Shown piece after piece: positions 1 through 7,979 of a stretch of DNA of 64,000 bases. Below the pieces are notes generated by a model, which saw nothing but the letters and a program-made list of their open reading frames with translations, ran no database searches and was not told the origin of the DNA. The position numbers and the translations under genes were made by a program. Source of the stretch: Sanguibacter keddieii DSM 10542 (lineage in GTDB: Bacteria > Actinomycetota > Actinomycetes > Actinomycetales > Cellulomonadaceae); contig NC_013521.1 of the NCBI RefSeq assembly GCF_000024925.1, positions 2,170,001 through 2,234,000 of the forward strand, in the 5' to 3' direction. Numbering within the stretch: position 1 is the first letter of the stretch; each line of letters begins with the position of its first letter.

Positions 1-507
1 GCCGCCGGCCGGGCCATGTCGGCCCGCGGCTCAGGCGCGATCATCAACGTGTCCAGCCTGCAGAGCCTGTTCACCACCGGCTCCTACGCCGCGATGAAGG
101 CGTGGGTGACGTCGTACTCCCAGGGCCTCTCGGTCGAGCTGCACGGCACCGGCGTCACCGTGACCGCCGTGCTGCCCGGGTGGGTGCGCACCGACTGGCA
201 CGCGCGCGACGGCGAGCGACGCAGCTCCGTGCCCGGCTGGCTGTGGACCGAACCAGCCGACGTGGCCCTCGCCGCGCTCCGCGACTCCGCCCGGGGACGG
301 GTCGTCTCGGTCCCCTCCCGGCGCTACCGCGTCATCGGATGGCTCGCCCGGCACCTGCCGCGCGCGACGGTCCGGCAGATCTCGGGCAGAATCTCGTCGA
401 GCAGACGGGACTCCCCGCCCGACACCAGCCCGCCCACCGCCAGCCCGCCCACCGCCAGCCCCGGCACCGACGCCCCCACCCGCACCGTACGAACCGAGGA
501 CTCCTGA
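1..507 (+). CDS. Short-chain dehydrogenase/reductase, 3' part only
   Basis: The gene runs in from before the window, so the N-terminal Rossmann nucleotide-binding part is missing. What remains shows the SDR catalytic layout: the strand ending INVSS, then YAAMK (the YxxxK tyrosine/lysine pair) and the following helix and strand VTVTAVLPGWVRTDW. The C-terminal tail is Pro/Thr/Ser/Ala-rich, with a short repeated PPTAS unit, and is unlike an SDR core. Its TGA stop overlaps the ATG of the acyltransferase gene by one base, so the two are translationally coupled. Given the neighbours (PlsC-like acyltransferase and alkyl-DHAP synthase), a role as the ketone reductase of an ether-lipid pathway (1-alkyl/acyl-DHAP reductase) is reasonable, but that is inference. 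The SDR family call is firm; the substrate is not. Confidence 0.85.
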   Translation, partial: AAGRAMSARGSGAIINVSSLQSLFTTGSYAAMKAWVTSYSQGLSVELHGTGVTVTAVLPGWVRTDWHARDGERRSSVPGWLWTEPADVALAALRDSARGRVVSVPSRRYRVIGWLARHLPRATVRQISGRISSSRRDSPPDTSPPTASPPTASPGTDAPTRTVRTEDS

Positions 508-1196
508 TGGTCGACCGCTTCAGCTCCAAGGGTGTCGCAGCGGTCCGGTTCGTCGCGCAGCGCGGGTTCCTCAAACCCGTGGTGCGCTCGACCGTCAAGG
601 TGTCGGTGCACGGTCAGGACCACCTGACGCACCTGCGCCCGCCGTTCATCGTCGTCGCGAACCACGCGAGCCACCTCGACGCGCCGCTGATCCTCGGGTG
701 GCTGCCCCGCAAGCACTCCCGGTACCTCGCTGCCGGCGCGGCCGCCGACTACTTCTTCGACGTGTGGTGGCGCAAGGCGCTCACCACCCTCTTCTTCAGC
801 GCCTTCGCGGTCGAGCGCAACGGTGAGCGCAAGCGCGGCGGGACGTCCCGCAAGCTGCTCGAGCGCGGCGTGCCGCTGCTCATCTTCCCCGAGGGCGGTC
901 GGACCAAGTCCGGGGCGATCCGCCCCTTCAAGAAGGGCGCCGCGGCTCTCGCCATCGCCACCGAGGTGCCCTGCGTGCCCGTGGCGCTCGTCGGGACGGC
1001 GACGGCGATGCCGAGCGGCGTGAGCTGGCCCAAGCGCGGCCGGCCCCCGGTCGACGTCGTGTTCGGCGCGCCCATGCTCCCCCAGCCCGACGAGACCCCG
1101 GCGGAGTTCTCCGCCCGCCTCGCCGACGAGATCCACCGACTCCATGCCTCCGTGCCCTCCGGCGCCCTGGTGCACGTCCAGAAGGGAACACGATGA
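507..1196 (+). CDS. 1-acyl-glycerol-3-phosphate acyltransferase-like (PlsC family)
   Basis: A 229-residue member of the PlsC/LPLAT acyltransferases, which move an acyl group from acyl-CoA or acyl-ACP to a lysophospholipid at the membrane. The HX4D catalytic motif is NHASHLD at about residues 52-58. The substrate-binding FPEGGRTKSG motif is near 128-137, and a VPVALVG block follows. The length is normal for a single-domain LPLAT. The start was chosen because the ATG overlaps the preceding TGA by one base. The stop overlaps the next ATG by four bases. It sits between a reductase and an alkyl-DHAP synthase, which suggests it acylates an ether- or acyl-glycerol intermediate. A generic PlsC role cannot be excluded. 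Confidence 0.88.
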   Translation: MVDRFSSKGVAAVRFVAQRGFLKPVVRSTVKVSVHGQDHLTHLRPPFIVVANHASHLDAPLILGWLPRKHSRYLAAGAAADYFFDVWWRKALTTLFFSAFAVERNGERKRGGTSRKLLERGVPLLIFPEGGRTKSGAIRPFKKGAAALAIATEVPCVPVALVGTATAMPSGVSWPKRGRPPVDVVFGAPMLPQPDETPAEFSARLADEIHRLHASVPSGALVHVQKGTR

Positions 1197-2866
1197 CCGA
1201 CACCGTCAAGCACATGAAGTGGTGGGGCTGGGGCAACGAGGGCGTGGGGTTCCACCACGAGGACAAGCCCGGCTTCGCCCCCTTCGTGGAGAAGGCTGTC
1301 GGGCTCGACCTCGGCTCCGCGACGCGCGCGAGCGAGCCGTCCTTCGAGGACGTCGACGTCCCGGCCAGCCGCGCGTCCGAGGGCTTCGTCCGTGAGCTCA
1401 CGGCCATCGTCGGCGGCGAGCACGTGACGACCGACGACATGGTCCGCGTCATCCATACCTACGGCAAGGGCCTGCGCGACCTCGTGCGCATCCGCGGGAA
1501 CCAGATCCTGCGCTCCCCCGACGTCGTCGTGTACCCGGCCGACGAGGCGCAGGTGCAGCGCGTGGTCGACGCGGCCGTCGCCGTCGACGCCGTGATCATC
1601 CCCTTCGGCGGGGGCAGCAACATCGCCGGCAGCCTCGAGCCGCTCCCCGCCGAGACCCGCACCGTGGTGTCCCTCGACCTCGGTCGGCTCCGCGAGGTCG
1701 TCGACATCGACGCCGACTCCGGCCTCGCCCGCGTGCAGGCCGGCGCCCAGGGCCCCGACCTCGAGGCGCAGCTCAACGCGAAGGGCTGGACCATCGGGCA
1801 CTTCCCCGACAGCTTCACGCACTCGACCGTCGGCGGCTGGGTCGCGACCCGCTCGACCGGCATGCAGTCCGACAAGTACGGCGACATCGCCGACATCGCC
1901 CGCGGCCTGCGCGTCGTGCGCCCCGGCGACGTCCTCGTGCTGCGCCCGCTGCCCAGCACGTCGAGCGGGCCGAGCGTCCGCGAGATGATCCTCGGCAGCG
2001 AGGGCCGCCTCGGCGTCATCACGGAGGTCACCGTCCAGGTGCACCGCATCCCCGAGAAGCGGAACATCTACGCGTACTTCTTCCCCACCTGGGAGGCGGG
2101 CGTCGCCGCGATGCAGGCGATCTCCGAGTCCGACGCGTCGCCGTCGATCACCCGCATCTCCGACGCGCGCGAGACCGCCTTCACGCTCGCGACGAGCAAG
2201 AAGCGCAGCGGGTTCTCCAAGTTCACCGCCGAGACCGCCCTGCCCAAGATCATGTCCTCCAAGGGCTGGGACCTCGACACGATCTGCCTGTCGTTCATCG
2301 GCTACGAGGGCGGCGTCGCGCACGCCAAGCACCAGAAGAAGCTCGTCGACGCGATCGTCAAGAAGCACGGCGGCATGGGCGTCGGCGAGGGCCCTGGCCT
2401 GCTGTACGACCAGAAGAAGTTCGACACCCCGTACCTGCGCGACTTCTTGCTCGACATGGGCGCCGCCGGCGACGTGTCGGAGACCGCGGCGCCGTGGTCG
2501 AGGCTCAACCAGGTGCACGACGCCGTCTACGAGGCCGCGCACAAGGCCTACGCCGAGATCGGCGTGACCGGCTGGATCATGTCGCACCTCTCGCACTCGT
2601 ACCACTCCGGCGCGTGCCTGTACTTCACCTTCGCCTTCGTGTTCCAGGACGACCCGCTCACCGAGTACGACACGGTCAAGAGCGCCATCCAGCAGGCCTT
2701 CGTCGACAACCACGCGACCATCTCGCACCACCACGGCGTGGGACGCGAGCACTCCGCGTGGCTGGAGCAGGACATCTCCCCCGAGGGCGTCAAGGTGATG
2801 ACGGCGCTGTTCGAGGGCGCGGACCCCGGGGCGCACTTCAACCCGAACAAGGTGGTCGCGGACTAG
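1193..2866 (+). CDS. FAD-binding oxidase, alkyl-dihydroxyacetonephosphate synthase-like
   Basis: A 557-residue flavoprotein of the PCMH-type FAD family with the layout of alkyl-DHAP synthase (AGPS), which exchanges the acyl chain of acyl-DHAP for a fatty alcohol to make the first ether lipid. The N-terminus carries MKWWGWGNEG, as in AGPS. The FAD pyrophosphate loop PFGGGSNIAGSLEP is at 137-150. The C-terminal block contains SHLSHSYHSGACLYF and then SHHHGVG at about 511-517, the triple-His signature of AGPS active sites. The ATG overlaps the acyltransferase stop (ATGA). Glycolate-oxidase-type flavoproteins lack this His-rich block, so AGPS-like is preferred. A different O-alkyl substrate remains possible. 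Confidence 0.85.
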   Translation: MTDTVKHMKWWGWGNEGVGFHHEDKPGFAPFVEKAVGLDLGSATRASEPSFEDVDVPASRASEGFVRELTAIVGGEHVTTDDMVRVIHTYGKGLRDLVRIRGNQILRSPDVVVYPADEAQVQRVVDAAVAVDAVIIPFGGGSNIAGSLEPLPAETRTVVSLDLGRLREVVDIDADSGLARVQAGAQGPDLEAQLNAKGWTIGHFPDSFTHSTVGGWVATRSTGMQSDKYGDIADIARGLRVVRPGDVLVLRPLPSTSSGPSVREMILGSEGRLGVITEVTVQVHRIPEKRNIYAYFFPTWEAGVAAMQAISESDASPSITRISDARETAFTLATSKKRSGFSKFTAETALPKIMSSKGWDLDTICLSFIGYEGGVAHAKHQKKLVDAIVKKHGGMGVGEGPGLLYDQKKFDTPYLRDFLLDMGAAGDVSETAAPWSRLNQVHDAVYEAAHKAYAEIGVTGWIMSHLSHSYHSGACLYFTFAFVFQDDPLTEYDTVKSAIQQAFVDNHATISHHHGVGREHSAWLEQDISPEGVKVMTALFEGADPGAHFNPNKVVAD

Positions 2867-2886
2867 CAGGGCTGCGACTCGGAGGA

Positions 2887-2941
2887 CCGGGACTCGCAGG
2901 GCCCGCGGGGTAGGTGACCTCGCGGGCTCTCGTGGTCCCGG
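2887..2941. terminator. Nested hairpin between convergent genes
   Basis: An inner stem GCCCGCG (2901-2907) pairs with CGCGGGC (2921-2927), and an outer stem CCGGGAC (2887-2893) pairs with GTCCCGG (2935-2941). It lies between the convergent AGPS-like gene and the TetR gene and could serve both strands. No clear U-tract is seen. Confidence 0.55.
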
Positions 2942-2965
2942 GCTCAGGCGGCGCAGCGACCGTGG

Positions 2966-3511
2966 TCAGACAGGCTCGAGCGCCGGCCAGACGAGGGCGA
3001 GGACCGTCTCGACCCAGGCGGCGTCCGTGGGGCGGCCGCGGACCAGCTCGGCGACCACGGCGCCGAGCAGCATGCTGATGACCAGCTCGATGTCGAGGTC
3101 GCGCTTGATCTCGCCGCGCTCGGAGCGTGCCCGCAGGTCGTCGCGGAACGGGCTGGCCGACGTGCGGATGAGGCCGCGGAGCAGCGTCGTGAAGGCAGGG
3201 TCGGCGTCGACGAGGACCGCGGCGACGGTGCCGCGCCCCACGACGTTCTCGATGGTGTCCGTGGCGTGCCGCAGCACCCACCGGATCGCGTCGTGCGCGG
3301 AGAGGCTCTCGGGGATCTCGGTCTCGGCCGCGATGGAGGCGACAGCGGCGGTGAGCATCTCGTCGCGGTTGGCGTACCGACGGTAGATGGTCGTCTTCGC
3401 GACGCCGGAGGCGGCGGCCACCGACTCGACGCTCACGGCGAGCGGACCGCGGCTGCGGAGGATCTCGAGCGCGGCGACGAAGATCTTCTGCTCGACCTTC
3501 GTGCGCACCAT
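2966..3511 (-). CDS. TetR/AcrR family transcriptional regulator
   Basis: A 181-residue one-domain regulator. The N-terminal helix-turn-helix is clear: about residues 20-50 include SVESVAAASGVAKTTIYRRY, the standard TetR recognition helix. The remaining 130 residues form the variable ligand-binding/dimer domain, including LLRGLIRTSASPFRDDLRAR. The ATG at 3511 was chosen because the HTH begins just after it; longer in-frame starts add unstructured Ala/Pro sequence. It is convergent with the lipid operon and not obviously its regulator. Target and ligand are unknown. Confidence 0.88.
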   Translation of the reverse strand: MVRTKVEQKIFVAALEILRSRGPLAVSVESVAAASGVAKTTIYRRYANRDEMLTAAVASIAAETEIPESLSAHDAIRWVLRHATDTIENVVGRGTVAAVLVDADPAFTTLLRGLIRTSASPFRDDLRARSERGEIKRDLDIELVISMLLGAVVAELVRGRPTDAAWVETVLALVWPALEPV

Positions 3512-3572
3512 GCGGCAATGGTAGCCCGCGGCCTGAGCAGGCATTCCTGCTGGGGCGCCCGGACGGGCCTGC

Positions 3573-4202
3573 TCACCAGCGAGAACGCTCGGCGTCGCGA
3601 GAAGGCTTCTCGAAGCGCGCACGCTTCGCGGCGAGGAGGGCGTCGTACGCCGGGCCGACGAGGACGATCATCGGGGCGTTGAGCGTCGTCTTGCGTCGCG
3701 GCCCCCAGGTGAGGCCGACGTAGGCAGTGCGATCCGCGGCGGCGGTCCAGATGCGCAGGCCCGAGTGTCCGCGCTTGTCGCGCTCGGGCATCGGGGTGTA
3801 GCGCGTGGGGTCGCCCGAGGCGAGCCGTGCGTGCAGGTCCTCGAAGAACCGGGCGTCGCCGAGATACCAGCCCTCGTACAGGGAGCGCAGCCGCGTCCCG
3901 GTGTCCGTGCGCGTCCAGGGGCGGGCGTCGACCAGCAGGTACCGGATGCAGTACCCGACCAGGAAGAACCCTGCGAGGTACAGCATCGGGACCATGAGCC
4001 CCGCGCCTGCGCGGTAGCGTGCTCGCGACGAGTCCTGGAGTCCGTCGCGGGCCCACTCCGCAACCGTCAGGACGTTCTGCGAGAGGAGCACCAGGCCGAC
4101 GAGCACGAGGACCAGACCGACCGCGGCGCCGACGGTATGGGGAGTCGAGCGGCGACGCTCGATGCCGGGCGTCGCGGCGAAGGTGGGGTCGAAGAGTGTC
4201 AC
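3573..4202 (-). CDS. Hypothetical two-helix membrane protein
   Basis: About 209 residues from the GTG at 4202; a longer frame reaches a GTG at 4283, 18 bases after the lipoprotein stop. Two hydrophobic helices are visible, TVGAAVGLVLVLVGLVLL near the N-terminus and LMVPMLYLAGFFLVGYCI about 35 residues later. A soluble basic C-terminal region follows with WGPRRKTTLNAPMIVLVG. I recognise no enzymatic motif. It is co-directional with the siderophore-binding lipoprotein gene and may be read from the same transcript, but nothing in it points to iron uptake. Confidence 0.6.
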   Translation of the reverse strand: MTLFDPTFAATPGIERRRSTPHTVGAAVGLVLVLVGLVLLSQNVLTVAEWARDGLQDSSRARYRAGAGLMVPMLYLAGFFLVGYCIRYLLVDARPWTRTDTGTRLRSLYEGWYLGDARFFEDLHARLASGDPTRYTPMPERDKRGHSGLRIWTAAADRTAYVGLTWGPRRKTTLNAPMIVLVGPAYDALLAAKRARFEKPSRDAERSRW

Positions 4203-4301
4203 GGGACCATCTTGCCGGGTGACGAGTCCCGTGCGCGGGATGCTCGTCGAGACGGTGCCGCTCGTCGAGAAGGAGCCGAGCACCCCGCGCAGGTTCTTCG
4301 G

Positions 4302-5345
4302 TCAGGCGTTCGCGTCGATGGCGGCCTGGACCTCGCCGAGCAGCGCTTCGAGGTCGTCGAGGTTCTCCGTCGCCCAACCGTAGGAGCCGGTCGGCGACAG
4401 CGGGATGTACTCGAAGACCAGACCGTCCTGGACCGCGGGCAGGCTGGTCCATATCCCGTTGGACTCGAGGCGGGCCATCACGTCGGTGTCGACCTTCGGC
4501 AGCACGAAGACGACGTCGGCGTTCGAGAGCCGGTCGAGCCTCTCGTAGGAGAACCAGCTGGGGAAGCCGTTCTCGTTGACCTCGTCGTCCTCCTGCTCGC
4601 GGAAGGTCGCGCCGAGGTCGCGGAGGATCGGGGTGGAGAAGTGTGTGTCGGCGTACGTCCCCCACTCGTCGGGCTCGGGGGCCAGCACGGTGACGGCGTA
4701 GCTGTCGAGGATGTCGGCGTACTCGTCCTTGATCGCGTCACGGCGAGCCTCGTACTCCTCGACGAGCGGCTGCAGCTCGTCCTCCTTGTCGAGGATCACG
4801 GCGAGCTCGGTCGCACGCGTCCGCCAGCTGTCTCCGTCGCGGGCGGTGAAGGTGAGGATCGGGGCGACCTGCTCGAGCTTCTCGCGCATCGGGTCCTCGA
4901 TGGGCAGGAAGTCGTCGGTCGCGATGATCAGGTCCGGGTCTGCCGCGACGATCGCCTCGAGGTTCAGCTCGTAGTACTCCCCGATCGACCCGATGCCCTG
5001 CTCCGCGACCGCCTCGGTGTACTGGCCGGGGATGGCGGCTCCCTCGGTGTCGGTGAGGTAGGTGTTGACGACGCCCACCGGCGTGACACCGAGGTCCATC
5101 AGGGCGGCGGGGGTGTAGAAGTCGACGGACACGATCCGCTCGAGGTTCTCCGGGATCTCGACCGGACCGAAGTCGCTCTGGTAGGTCCAGGTGCCGTCGG
5201 GCTCGTCGGAGGGCGCCGCATCGGACGAGCAGGCGCTGAGGAACAGCGTCGACACGAGGGCCACGGCTGCGAGGGCACGGCGCTGTTGACGGCGGTGGCC
5301 ACGAGGGTCGAGAGACGCGCTGCGGGCGCGCGGGAGCGAGGACAT
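4302..5345 (-). CDS. Iron-siderophore ABC transporter substrate-binding lipoprotein (FecB/FepB-like)
   Basis: A 347-residue exported lipoprotein. An Arg-rich n-region and hydrophobic core end in the lipobox LSAC, with the lipidated Cys at residue 39. The mature part has the periplasmic-binding-protein type III pattern: GPVEIPENLERIVSVD, LEAIVAADPDLIIATDD, and a C-terminal ending DDLEALLGEVQAAI. These proteins capture ferric siderophores at the cell surface and hand them to a FecCD-type permease. No permease or ATPase genes are adjacent, so it is an orphan binding protein. The ATG has a GGAG six bases upstream. An IdeR/DtxR-type iron box lies about 43 bases before the start, predicting repression under iron-replete conditions. 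Confidence 0.87.
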   Translation of the reverse strand: MSSLPRARSASLDPRGHRRQQRRALAAVALVSTLFLSACSSDAAPSDEPDGTWTYQSDFGPVEIPENLERIVSVDFYTPAALMDLGVTPVGVVNTYLTDTEGAAIPGQYTEAVAEQGIGSIGEYYELNLEAIVAADPDLIIATDDFLPIEDPMREKLEQVAPILTFTARDGDSWRTRATELAVILDKEDELQPLVEEYEARRDAIKDEYADILDSYAVTVLAPEPDEWGTYADTHFSTPILRDLGATFREQEDDEVNENGFPSWFSYERLDRLSNADVVFVLPKVDTDVMARLESNGIWTSLPAVQDGLVFEYIPLSPTGSYGWATENLDDLEALLGEVQAAIDANA

Positions 5346-5387
5346 GGGTCTCCAGGGAGGTGAGGACCGCGAGCGCGGCCAGCAAGG

Positions 5388-5406
5388 TTTGGCTTGCCTA
5401 ACCTAA
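5388..5406 (-). promoter_or_regulatory. IdeR/DtxR-type iron box
   Basis: The 19-base sequence TTTGGCTTGCCTAACCTAA matches the known IdeR/DtxR operator consensus TTAGGTTAGSCTAACCTAA at about 15 positions, with a perfect right half. It lies just upstream of the siderophore-binding lipoprotein and touches the last codon of the AraC-type gene. Regulation by an iron-dependent DtxR-family repressor is inferred. Confidence 0.75.
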
Positions 5407-6332
5407 CTCGGTACCCGTGTCGCTCGGGGGACGACTTCCTTCTGTTTCTGCACGTCGTGAGCCTCAGGACCGCGCACGTGGTGAGCCCCAGGTCCGGGCT
5501 CGTCCACCACCGGTGCCGGGCGGCCCACGTACGCGGTCGGCGTCTGCCCCGTGAGCTCGCGGAAGTGCGCGAGGAACGCGCTGGGGCTGCGGTACCCGAC
5601 CTGCCGCGACACCGCGAGCACAGGCGCCCCGAGCGCCAGCTCGCGGATGGCCCACTGCATCCGGGCGAGGATCCGCCACCTCGTGAAGGTGACACCGGTC
5701 TCGGCGTGGAACTGCCGCGCGAGGGTACGCGGGTGCAGGCCGCAGCGGCTGGCCCACTCCTCCGTGGTCCGCCGGTCCCCCGGGTCGGCGAGGATCGACT
5801 CCGCGACCCACCGCAGGTGGCCGGTCCGCGGCAGCAGCAGGTCGAAGGACTCGTGGGGCACGGGGACCAGCAGGTCGAGCACCACGCGGTGGAGCCGGCG
5901 CCGTGCGGCGTCGTCGAGGTCACGTAGGTGGTTGTGCATCAGCAGGACGCGCACCGCGTCGGTCATCGCGACGCCCGTGACGACGTCCGGCACGTCCACG
6001 AGCCGTGTGGCGGCCACGTCGAAGAACGTCGCACGGACCAACGAGCCGGCTGCCGCGCCCGCGGCGTTCCGGACACCCGCAGGGACCCACACCGCCAGGC
6101 TCGGCGGGATCGTCCAGCGGCGACCGTCGGCCTCGAGGCTCGCCGACCCCGACGCGCACCACAGCAGCTCGCTCTCCGCGTGCTCGTGCGCCGGCCACGT
6201 GACCTCGCCGTCGACGACGTACTCCTCGGTGGTGAGGATGTACCCCTCGGCGATCCGCCTCGGAGACTGCACGGGTGCGGTCCCGGCGCTGGTTGCGGGG
6301 TCGGTCGGTCGCACGTGCTCAGGGTAGGTCAC
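5403..6332 (-). CDS. AraC family transcriptional regulator with N-terminal cupin
   Basis: A 309-residue regulator. Residues about 30-110 resemble an AraC N-terminal cupin (WPAHEHAESELLWCASGSAS, then WTIPPSLAVWVPAG). The C-terminal half has the two AraC helix-turn-helices: TEEWASRCGLHPRTLARQF and LAVSRQVGYRSPSAFLAHFR, the latter close to the family signature. The tail is charged and low-complexity. It reads from a GTG. It lies directly upstream of, and in the same direction as, the siderophore-binding lipoprotein, so it probably responds to a siderophore or related signal and activates uptake. That role is inferred from context. Confidence 0.87.
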   Translation of the reverse strand: MTYPEHVRPTDPATSAGTAPVQSPRRIAEGYILTTEEYVVDGEVTWPAHEHAESELLWCASGSASLEADGRRWTIPPSLAVWVPAGVRNAAGAAAGSLVRATFFDVAATRLVDVPDVVTGVAMTDAVRVLLMHNHLRDLDDAARRRLHRVVLDLLVPVPHESFDLLLPRTGHLRWVAESILADPGDRRTTEEWASRCGLHPRTLARQFHAETGVTFTRWRILARMQWAIRELALGAPVLAVSRQVGYRSPSAFLAHFRELTGQTPTAYVGRPAPVVDEPGPGAHHVRGPEAHDVQKQKEVVPRATRVPS

Positions 6333-6543
6333 CGGCCGTGACGCCTGTCGGCCGGTCTTGCTATCGTGGCTGGCGGCACCTCGTGTGCCCTCACGCAGTC
6401 GATGACGAAGTGCTCGTCTGACACGTCCGCAGAGAGGACTGGCCCCGGCCAGGACACGTCCGCGGTGGAGATTGCGCAGCCGACCCGACCGGGGAGGCTG
6501 TCGTCACCATGCCGCGGTGCGGCGCGAGAGAAGGGCGGACCCC

Positions 6544-6942
6544 ATGTCCACGACCAAGTCCAGCACGGAACCGACGACTGCCAAGGCGTCGAAGCCGGAC
6601 AAGGCGACGCAGGACCTCCAGGACGTCGTCGACAAGATCGCCGGGTGGCCCGAGCCCTACGCCACCATCGGAGCACGTCTGCACGAGACGATCCTCAGTG
6701 CCGGCCCGAAGCTCAAGCCGCGCATCTGGTACGGCATGCCCGGGTACGCGACCAGCCGGACCGCGCCGGTCGTCGTGTTCTTCCGGCTCGACGACGGCAA
6801 CATGTCGCTCGGCCTCTCGGAGAAGGCCACCGTGGCCCGTGAGCCCGGCACCACGCTGCACCCCTCGGCCTGGTTCCTCACCGAGATCGACGACCCGACG
6901 CTCGCCAAGGTCAGCGAGCTCGTCCGCACCGCCTTCTCCTGA
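6544..6942 (+). CDS. DUF1801 family protein (YdhG-like)
   Basis: A 132-residue small protein resembling the DUF1801/YdhG fold. After a Lys/Thr/Ser-rich N-terminal 25 residues come VVDKIAGWPEPYATIGARLHETI, PKIWYGMPGY-like PRIWYGMPGY, and APVVVFFRLDDGNMSLGL. The ATG at 6544 was chosen because the family similarity starts shortly after it. DUF1801 proteins include a proposed iron chaperone in Bacillus, but the function here is unknown. It is divergent from the AraC gene. Confidence 0.75.
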   Translation: MSTTKSSTEPTTAKASKPDKATQDLQDVVDKIAGWPEPYATIGARLHETILSAGPKLKPRIWYGMPGYATSRTAPVVVFFRLDDGNMSLGLSEKATVAREPGTTLHPSAWFLTEIDDPTLAKVSELVRTAFS

Positions 6943-6958
6943 CCGGAGCCCACCCACT

Positions 6959-7024
6959 CTCATGCTCGGGGCGCGATCCCGTGGTGCTCCGCGGAGGGGT
7001 GCGGCGGCGCGCCTCGGGCATGAG
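6959..7024. terminator. Long inverted repeat between convergent genes
   Basis: The 17-base arms CTCATGCTCGGGGCGCG (6959-6975) and CGCGCCTCGGGCATGAG (7008-7024) pair at 15 of 17 positions. They lie between the convergent DUF1801 and quinone oxidoreductase genes, consistent with a bidirectional terminator. Confidence 0.65.
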
Positions 7025-7043
7025 GGAGGGCGGGTCCGGGCGG

Positions 7044-7841
7044 TCAGCCGGGCTGGACCCGGTGGATGCCGAGGTCGGTGCGGCCGGGGGCGAGGTCGTC
7101 GCGGAGGGCGCGGGTGCCCTGGTAGTCGCCGTCGCGCAGACGGCGGTACGGGTGGACGTTCTCGGTACTCAGGCCAGCGATCCTGCTGCGGAGGCGCTCG
7201 GTCTCGCGGTCGACGGCTGACGCGTCGAGGGTGTCGGCGTCGGTGACCACGTGCAGGTCGAGGGTCTCGATCCCGGTGTACCAGAGCGTGCCGTGGGTCA
7301 GCGGGAACAGCAGGGCGTCGATGTCGCCGCTGATGCCGCGCGGGCCGATGGTGCGCTCGTCCTCCCCCGCCGTGACGACGACGAGGGCCTTCCGTCCGGT
7401 GAGGCCGCCGTCGCCGTAGCGGCGCGGGACACCGAGCTCGGGGTCCATGTCGCCGTAGGCGAATCCCGCGGTGAGGACGCGGTCGAGCCAGCCCTTGAGG
7501 ATGGCCGGCGGGCCGTACCACCAGAGCGGGAACTGAATGACGAGCAGCTCGGCGGCGGCGAGCTTGGCCTGCTCGGCGCGGACGTCGTCGGGGAGACGGC
7601 CCGCAGAGAAAGCCTCGCCGACCTGCTCGGCGATGTTTCCCGGGGTGTCGGCGAGGTCGCCGAGGTCACGCGTGCTCAGCACCGGGTCGAAACCCTGGGC
7701 GTACAGGTCAGAGGTGGCGACGTCGCGCGTCGCGGAGAGGGCCTCGGTGCCGGCCTGGAACAGGAGGTCGTTGAAGGAACCTCGGCGGGGGTGGGCGTAG
7801 ACCCAGAGGGCGCTGCCAGGGGTGGGCGGGTTCTCGATCAT
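7044..7841 (-). CDS. NAD(P)H dehydrogenase (quinone), flavodoxin-like fold
   Basis: A 265-residue NQO1/MdaB-type flavoprotein. The N-terminal VYAHPRRGSFNDLLF is the typical FMN/FAD phosphate-binding loop of the flavodoxin_2 family. FPLWWYGPPAILKGWLDRVLTAGFAY is the family hallmark around the flavin and quinone. TAGEDERTIGPRGI gives the later nucleotide-contact loop. Such enzymes reduce quinones by two electrons, often as detoxification. The TetR gene 138 bases upstream on the same strand is the likely regulator; repressor-quinone reductase pairs are common. Its C-terminal 40 residues are longer than the minimal family core. Confidence 0.88.
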   Translation of the reverse strand: MIENPPTPGSALWVYAHPRRGSFNDLLFQAGTEALSATRDVATSDLYAQGFDPVLSTRDLGDLADTPGNIAEQVGEAFSAGRLPDDVRAEQAKLAAAELLVIQFPLWWYGPPAILKGWLDRVLTAGFAYGDMDPELGVPRRYGDGGLTGRKALVVVTAGEDERTIGPRGISGDIDALLFPLTHGTLWYTGIETLDLHVVTDADTLDASAVDRETERLRSRIAGLSTENVHPYRRLRDGDYQGTRALRDDLAPGRTDLGIHRVQPG

Positions 7842-7979
7842 GGGGGGCTCCTAGGGCTGGTCATCGGGGTGGGGGCTGGAGAGGTGGCGTCGCAGTCGGG
7901 CGCGGCGAAGCTGCCCGAGCGGCGGTGCGGCTGGGCTTGTGGGGTGGTGGGGGCTGAAGCGAGGGGCTGAGCGCCGGGG

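Noticed and set aside
749-2836. A 695-codon minus-strand open frame opposite the AGPS-like gene
   Set aside because: Low-complexity Ala/Arg/Val/Gly text with no domain; the plus strand has clear AGPS motifs.
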